A DNA stretch of 64,000 nt, taken from positions 558,001 through 622,000 of the forward strand of contig JACPUU010000012.1 in NCBI GenBank assembly GCA_016192075.1, written 5' to 3'. This DNA comes from Bacteroidota bacterium. Lineage in GTDB: Bacteria > Bacteroidota > Bacteroidia > Flavobacteriales_D > Crocinitomicaceae. How positions within the stretch are numbered: position 1 is the stretch's first letter; the number at the start of each line of letters is the position of its first letter. Below are positions 59,771 through 64,000 of this stretch, piece after piece. The notes under the pieces are model-generated. The model worked only from the letters and a program-made list of their open reading frames with translations, was not told the origin of the DNA and did not search any database. The translations under genes and the position numbers were made by a program.

Positions 59771-61318
59771 ATGAGTGCTATTCCATTCAATGATTTAAAA
59801 ATTATCATCAGCCAGCTATCAAAACAAGAAATAAGTTCAGCACGTAAATTTTTGGTTGCATTTGATTCAGACAGTCATAAATGCAACAACAAAAATCACA
59901 AACTTTTTGAATTTTTGATTGAAAATCCTTTGTCAAATTATGCTTTGGCGCGCCAGTTTGAAGGCGGCCGAACCGATAAAAAATCATTTGATCAGATTTG
60001 CCGGAGACTTAAAGACCGTATTGCTGAATCACTGATTCTGGACGTCAACATTCGCAGGACAGACGCACAGGACACCTGCCTGGTGCAAAAATTATACATT
60101 CGTAAAAAATTGTTGATTGCATCGGTACTTATGGAAAGGGGAGCTGAAAATGAAGCTTTTTCCATTTGCCACAAAATACTTAAACAAGCCAAAGAATATG
60201 AACTTTACAGTGAGGTTCAGGAAGCTCTTTACTGGATGAGAAATGAACCGGGTTTGCAAAGTGCCGCCGATTCATTTGACAATTTGAGTAAAGAACTGGA
60301 ATTTTACCGGTACTGTGATTATGCATTATACAGGGCCCGTGAGCTCTACTGTTCGTGCATTGCAAACAAACCTGAATATACAGTCAGGCCGATAGATATA
60401 CGATCACTTAAGCACGCCAGGGGCGAACTTGCGCTGATGTATAAGGACACGCATTCTGCCACAATTGCCTATTATTATTACCTGGTTGAAATCAGGTACA
60501 ATTTTGTGGCCGGTAATTTTCAGGCGTGTTGCAACACAGGTATTAAACTGACACAGCTGGTTGGCTCACATCCGGTTTTAAAAACAGAAATCCGCCTGGG
60601 ATCAGCGTATGTTGAACTGGCCCGGGCTTACCGGAAACTGAAAGATTATACACTTTCACTCGCATATACCCGCAAAGCAATTGAATTTTTGCCGCAGGAG
60701 AGTTATTATTTTGAAGTGGCCAAAGAAACCGAATTTAAGGCACTCTATTATTTAGACCGGAAAGAAGAAGCGAGCAATTCACTGAAAAAATTGCTGGAGA
60801 TTACCAATCGTAAAAAAAATCCATGGAAATACTGGAAACGCTTATTTTACCTGGCTTGCCTGAATTTTTCACAAGAAAATTATACCGATACCATTAAAGT
60901 AATGGAGCGCATTGGCAAACTAAAAACCGATCACCAGGAGCATTGGAATATTGGCCGGCGAATTGTAACCATTCTATGCAAAATTGAAATGAACGAGTTT
61001 GATGATGCAGACAAAAACATTGAATCGTTACGCAAGTACCTTCAACGAAATATAAATACAAATGAATTTGAAACCTTTTACAAAAATGTAGCTAAAATGC
61101 TGGTTCAACTATCCAACAGAAGTTACATTTTCAGCGATATTAAAAACATTCTGTCGTATCATTTTGGAGACGAACGGGACTTGCACCAGGAGAACTTATC
61201 ACCGGACATGAAGCTATTTGTAGCATGGTTTAACGCAAAATTGCCCGCAACTACCATTCAGCCAGAAGCCGAAATTGCCAACCTGGGCAATGCTGTGCAG
61301 CTTGATTCGGTGGCGTGA
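59771..61318 (+). CDS. Large helical-repeat (TPR-like) cytoplasmic protein
   Basis: 515 residues without a signal peptide. It appears almost wholly alpha-helical, with pairs such as AFSICHKILKQAKEYELYSE, TKIRLGSAYVELARAYRKLK-type spacing, KLKDYTLSLAYTRKAIEFL and KEEASNSLKKLLEITNRKK, which read as degenerate TPRs from about 100 to 420. The N-terminal part (about 1-95) may be a separate domain (SQLSKQEISSARKFLVAF). Probably a protein-interaction scaffold; no specific family recognised. ATG is preceded by a long AT-rich region. Confidence 0.8.
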   Translation: MSAIPFNDLKIIISQLSKQEISSARKFLVAFDSDSHKCNNKNHKLFEFLIENPLSNYALARQFEGGRTDKKSFDQICRRLKDRIAESLILDVNIRRTDAQDTCLVQKLYIRKKLLIASVLMERGAENEAFSICHKILKQAKEYELYSEVQEALYWMRNEPGLQSAADSFDNLSKELEFYRYCDYALYRARELYCSCIANKPEYTVRPIDIRSLKHARGELALMYKDTHSATIAYYYYLVEIRYNFVAGNFQACCNTGIKLTQLVGSHPVLKTEIRLGSAYVELARAYRKLKDYTLSLAYTRKAIEFLPQESYYFEVAKETEFKALYYLDRKEEASNSLKKLLEITNRKKNPWKYWKRLFYLACLNFSQENYTDTIKVMERIGKLKTDHQEHWNIGRRIVTILCKIEMNEFDDADKNIESLRKYLQRNINTNEFETFYKNVAKMLVQLSNRSYIFSDIKNILSYHFGDERDLHQENLSPDMKLFVAWFNAKLPATTIQPEAEIANLGNAVQLDSVA

Positions 61319-61489
61319 ATGGAAGCACCTTTTGGTTTAACGGTGTTGCGCCATTACAATCCATACATGTCGTCAATGGTTTATTATGCAGTATACGCTA
61401 CTAAAATACCTTTATCTGAAAAAGTGCGTTTTCCACCACTGCATCCAGATCAAAAAAATCGTATTCAAAATTGCAACTGGCCCTTATAA
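61319..61489 (+). CDS. Possible 56-codon small ORF directly following the helical-repeat gene
   Basis: The ATG at 61319 immediately follows the stop TGA of the previous gene. The frame stays open for 56 codons (MEAPFGLTVLRHYNPYMSSM, then 36 residues ending NWPL) and has few rare codons. Translational coupling by the TGA-ATG junction is possible. No homologue can be named; it may be an accidental frame in a degraded region. Confidence 0.35.
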   Translation: MEAPFGLTVLRHYNPYMSSMVYYAVYATKIPLSEKVRFPPLHPDQKNRIQNCNWPL

Positions 61490-61531
61490 TCGGAGCTGCA
61501 AAAAATTCTCCAAATGCTTATTGATTGCTTA

Positions 61532-61948
61532 TCATAGCCCAACAAGCACGCTATTATTTTCAATCCGATAATCCCCTCCACCTTTCCATAACTGCATATA
61601 GTAGGTGAAATTGAAATCAGTTTTTATTAAAGGAGATCCAAGAAACCAAACCAGTGATTTGTTATTCACTAATCCATAGAATGCCTCAAAAAGAGCTCTG
61701 ACCTTTTTTGTGTCAGGGACTCTTTGATCCATAAAATAATCACCCAGAAATTCATTCATTTGATAATGAAGTATATCATCCGGTAAATCCTTAAGATTCT
61801 GTTTAGGTACCACTTCAAACGTATTTATTGCATCTATTGTGGATACTAAATTGCTTTTACCCAACCGTTGACAGAATTCTCTTTTTTCGTGAATGTCTTT
61901 TTTATCTATGAGCGACCTGCAAGAATATGAATGCGACTTCAGGTTTAC
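61532..61948 (-). pseudogene. Gene remnant without a start codon, possible immunity-gene relic
   Basis: A 138-codon open frame begins after a TGA at 61949-61951 and has no ATG, GTG or good TTG near its 5' end; the first possible start is TTG at 61864, deep in well-coded sequence. The protein (MNEFLGDYFMDQRVPDTKKV, FYGLVNNKSLVWFLGSPLIK) looks like a real coding sequence whose N-terminus has been lost. It lies in the toxin-immunity region on the same strand as the toxin, so a decayed immunity gene is plausible. Not assigned to a family. Confidence 0.5.
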
Positions 61949-62019
61949 TCAAAGGCGCATTATTTTTGTTTATGTCACGCCGTAAAATTACCCACAAAAA
62001 AGCTAATAAATCTGGCAAT

Positions 62020-62652
62020 CTAGCGTAATCTGACGTATTTTCCTTTCAGTGAATTTTCTGCTACATAATTGAGCGGTGGGTCATCTGTCTTCATGCACAG
62101 TTCCAGAAAGTCCTTAGTAATGTCAGATGACCAGCCCGCGCAAGCAGCAGCCAAGCCATAACGAGGATCCATCATTCCCCTGGGTCTCACTTCGCCAAAA
62201 TTTCTGCATAGTTCAATGATAGTGCGTTGATTTTCTTCTGCCGGAATCATCTTATCATACCCTAATGCATCAAGAGCGCCTTCTTTGGCTGAATAGGTAC
62301 CCTTGTTTAGAATTTCGATTACCACAGAAACATCATTTAACGATTCCCTGGATAACCTTACTAAAGCAAGTGCCCCTTCACTTTTTATCATTTCATATTC
62401 TGCTTCAGAGAAAACAATTTTTCTAATCAGTTCGGATGCAGCCGTACATCTTTGTAATCCAATCGTTTTTAAGAGTTCCACTTTTGTTTCCCAATGAGAA
62501 AGATCAATCTCAAGCGCTAAACTTTCTATCAGCGCCTTACAGACATCAGGATGCAGAACTGCTCTTAATTTGATCGCTGCCTTTCTTCGCTTTACTGTAG
62601 ATTTGTCTATCAGATTCTCTAGTAACCCGGCTATATTTTCTGGACTTCCCAT
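62020..62652 (-). CDS. HEAT-like repeat protein, probable immunity protein
   Basis: 210 residues, entirely helical, with repeated helix pairs (AAIKLRAVLHPDVCKALIES, HWETKVELLKTIGLQRC and ASELIRKIVFSEAEYEMIK, EGALDALGYD) in the manner of HEAT/ARM repeats. It starts within the 3' end of the preceding small gene (22-base overlap) and lies downstream of a polymorphic toxin gene on the same strand. HEAT-like immunity proteins are known for nuclease toxins; the role here is inferred from context. Confidence 0.7.
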   Translation of the reverse strand: MGSPENIAGLLENLIDKSTVKRRKAAIKLRAVLHPDVCKALIESLALEIDLSHWETKVELLKTIGLQRCTAASELIRKIVFSEAEYEMIKSEGALALVRLSRESLNDVSVVIEILNKGTYSAKEGALDALGYDKMIPAEENQRTIIELCRNFGEVRPRGMMDPRYGLAAACAGWSSDITKDFLELCMKTDDPPLNYVAENSLKGKYVRLR

Positions 62653-62897
62653 TTTTCGGTTGTATTTTTACGGCTTGCAGAGAAGCCCTTCTGTAAATTT
62701 AGTATTTCACGAATTGAACTATCCAATTCAACTATTTGTGACAAAGAGACAATAGCGGCATTATCTTCATCCAATTCTTCATCGCCAAAAAATTGCCAAT
62801 CATCCTCTTCATCGTGAAAGACAAATAGTATTGGCGATTTGTGATCTAAAACACTCATCGTTGTGAAAACGGTCTGATTTTCATTCATAGTTATCAA
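62631..62897 (-). CDS. Small acidic protein, probable immunity protein
   Basis: 88 residues, very acidic (ILFVFHDEEDDWQFFGDEEL), with a pattern of FVxHDxxDxWQF, then I-V-S-L-x-x-I-V-E-x-D-S-S-I and a short Trp-containing end. It resembles a widespread small hypothetical family with the motif THDxxxxWQFL; I recall this family only by motif and cannot name it. It starts two bases after the toxin stop and overlaps the next gene. Acidic partner for a basic nuclease domain is plausible. Confidence 0.65.
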   Translation of the reverse strand: MITMNENQTVFTTMSVLDHKSPILFVFHDEEDDWQFFGDEELDEDNAAIVSLSQIVELDSSIREILNLQKGFSASRKNTTEKWEVQKI

Positions 62898-62899
62898 AG

Positions 62900-64000
62900 T
62901 TAATGATTACTTTTTTTCAAATTCTGAGTTTTTGACAGAACTTGCGCATTTTTGTAAGAATTAGAACCCCCCATAGATTTTGGAGTAACATGATCCACCT
63001 CGGCTTGGCTCATATTTGCTTTTTGACCTGATTTTGATTGTATAGGCTCATCCAAGATACTACCATCTAAATCACTCCTGAGAACACCATCATTATGTTG
63101 CTTATTCCGCTCCAAAATTTTTCTTTTTTGAGCCGGAGTAAATTTTTTGCCCTTACCTACAAACTTACTATCAATTAGATCTGAATAATCTGCAGGTCCT
63201 TTCCATTTTCCAACTTTTTTGCGAGTGACTAATTTAAGAATCTTCTTAATTAACTTTCTAATCCCTCTCGCCCCACCCTGATATAATTTCTGCATTCCCC
63301 TGAAGATCTTTTGAGATGCAGCCACTGTCATTCCTACAAACTTTTTACCGCTTGTGATCATTCCCTTAGCCCAGGCACCCGGTTTGGTAATGAGCTTTAA
63401 GAGAGAGCGGCCAACTTTCATAGTTCCACCTATAATAGCAGTTGGGTTAATAGAGAATTTACCAATACCAACGGCTGAGAGACCGGTCATAAATCCTTCG
63501 ATGTCTTCTTGTGCGCCCTGACCTGCGGCGAGCGTATCTTTAGAATCTTGTGCGGCGCCGGCTTCGGTGGTATGTTTGAGACCTAATAAATAGTTGAATG
63601 CCATAGCAAAGCCCCCTGTCCAGAGCGCCCAATAACCCAGTGTTGCCATCACTGTTTTGAGCCAGATCATAATCGGGAGATTGAGCGGGGCAGAAAATCC
63701 CCAGGTCAGCACAATCATTAATGCGCCTAAGGCCCATACTACTCCAGCAGCAATTACCCCTTTTACAAAAAGCTTAGTGAGGCCTTCGCTGATATCAGCG
63801 CCGCTTGTGAGTAAATTGCCAAGCGGATCTTTTTTCCAGGCTTCGGGATTAAACAGGTTGAATGCCCCGGTTGCAATCTGGCTCACATTGTCTACTAATC
63901 CCGCTTTAATAGAGGTAAGCGTGAACATTTCAAACAAAATGCCCGGCACATCGGCAAACTTAATGTTACTCATTTGGTTCCAGAACGCCTGGCGAGCCAG
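62900..64000 (-). CDS. C-terminal part of a polymorphic toxin with HNH nuclease domain (5' end beyond the window)
   Basis: The frame is open from the stop at 62900 to the window edge; the ATG at 63973 is internal-looking, since LARQAFWNQ precedes it in frame. 366 codons are visible. Two hydrophobic segments (GVIAAGVVWALGALMIVLTW; TVMATLGYWALWTGGFAMAF) occur in the first third, then a basic, Gly/Lys-rich middle and a C-terminal HNH domain with EVDHVTPKSMGGSNSYKNAQ and the final QNLKKSNH. The conserved D-H lies about 30 residues before the end. Contact-dependent or secreted toxins of Bacteroidota have this order: long N-terminal delivery part, C-terminal nuclease. DNA cleavage is expected but not shown. 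Confidence 0.85.
   Translation of the reverse strand: MARQAFWNQMSNIKFADVPGILFEMFTLTSIKAGLVDNVSQIATGAFNLFNPEAWKKDPLGNLLTSGADISEGLTKLFVKGVIAAGVVWALGALMIVLTWGFSAPLNLPIMIWLKTVMATLGYWALWTGGFAMAFNYLLGLKHTTEAGAAQDSKDTLAAGQGAQEDIEGFMTGLSAVGIGKFSINPTAIIGGTMKVGRSLLKLITKPGAWAKGMITSGKKFVGMTVAASQKIFRGMQKLYQGGARGIRKLIKKILKLVTRKKVGKWKGPADYSDLIDSKFVGKGKKFTPAQKRKILERNKQHNDGVLRSDLDGSILDEPIQSKSGQKANMSQAEVDHVTPKSMGGSNSYKNAQVLSKTQNLKKSNH

Noticed and set aside
1-64000. tRNA, rRNA, insertion sequence, phage or conjugative genes
   Set aside because: All intergenic regions longer than 100 bases were read for tRNA-like arms, terminal inverted repeats and transposase motifs; none was found.

Overview
The window looks like a chromosomal segment of a Bacteroidota bacterium, most probably a member of the Flavobacteriales. 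The signs are: secreted proteins with type IX secretion (T9SS) C-terminal sorting domains of both type A and type B; a PorP/SprF-like partner; a TonB-dependent receptor with an N-terminal carboxypeptidase-like domain; many short lipoproteins; NDH-2; and repeated use of the Bacteroidota promoter box TAnnTTTG close to start codons. No rRNA, tRNA, insertion sequence, prophage or CRISPR array was seen.

Layout. 1-4.7 kb: start of a leftward gene, then a two-gene operon with a 1343-residue T9SS type B adhesin-like protein. 4.9-14.5 kb: citrate synthase (gltA), a thioredoxin-fold protein with a DPP-IV peptidase, EVE and TfoX-like proteins, a lipoprotein and a TPR protein. 14.6-20 kb: gyrA and clpC. 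20.1-25 kb: a leftward operon (two small paralogous membrane proteins, a TIGR01777 oxidoreductase, a fatty acid desaturase) under a GbsR/MarR-type regulator, with a divergent cation diffusion facilitator. 25-37.5 kb: parC and parE, each co-oriented with envelope proteins, separated by a GT87-like membrane protein, TPR and YCF48-like proteins. 37.6-46.3 kb: TonB-dependent receptor, a degenerate DEAD-box-derived protein, miaA, aroE, ilvE and recQ, followed by decayed tandem copies of the recQ 3' end. 46.4-53.7 kb: pepD, lipoproteins and a PorP/SprF plus T9SS cluster. 53.8-57.2 kb: an ECF sigma factor operon with lipoproteins and a putative anti-sigma/beta-barrel protein. 57.3-61.3 kb: a GNAT protein, NDH-2 and a helical-repeat protein. 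61.3-64 kb: an accessory region with the C-terminal part of an HNH-nuclease polymorphic toxin, two likely immunity genes and a gene remnant.

How genes work together. Two regulatory circuits can be read from the DNA. (1) The ECF sigma factor at 55.9-56.5 kb lies in an operon preceded by TTCCAACC-N15-CATC. The same element (N16) precedes two lipocalin-like lipoprotein genes at 48.9 and 54.4 kb, suggesting a local sigma regulon; a related GCAACC-N16-CGTC element precedes the adhesin operon at 0.2 kb. (2) The GbsR-type regulator gene and the membrane/desaturase operon each carry ACTTTCA-N8-TGAAAGT at their 5' ends, suggesting autoregulation and control of a lipid or envelope modification operon.

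Other points of interest are a perfect intrinsic terminator lying inside a signal-peptide coding sequence (32.04 kb), a 21-bp perfect palindrome upstream of gltA, two independent tandem duplications of gene 3' ends (recQ and the anti-sigma gene), and the toxin-immunity array at the right edge. All assignments come from reading the sequence; no database search was run.
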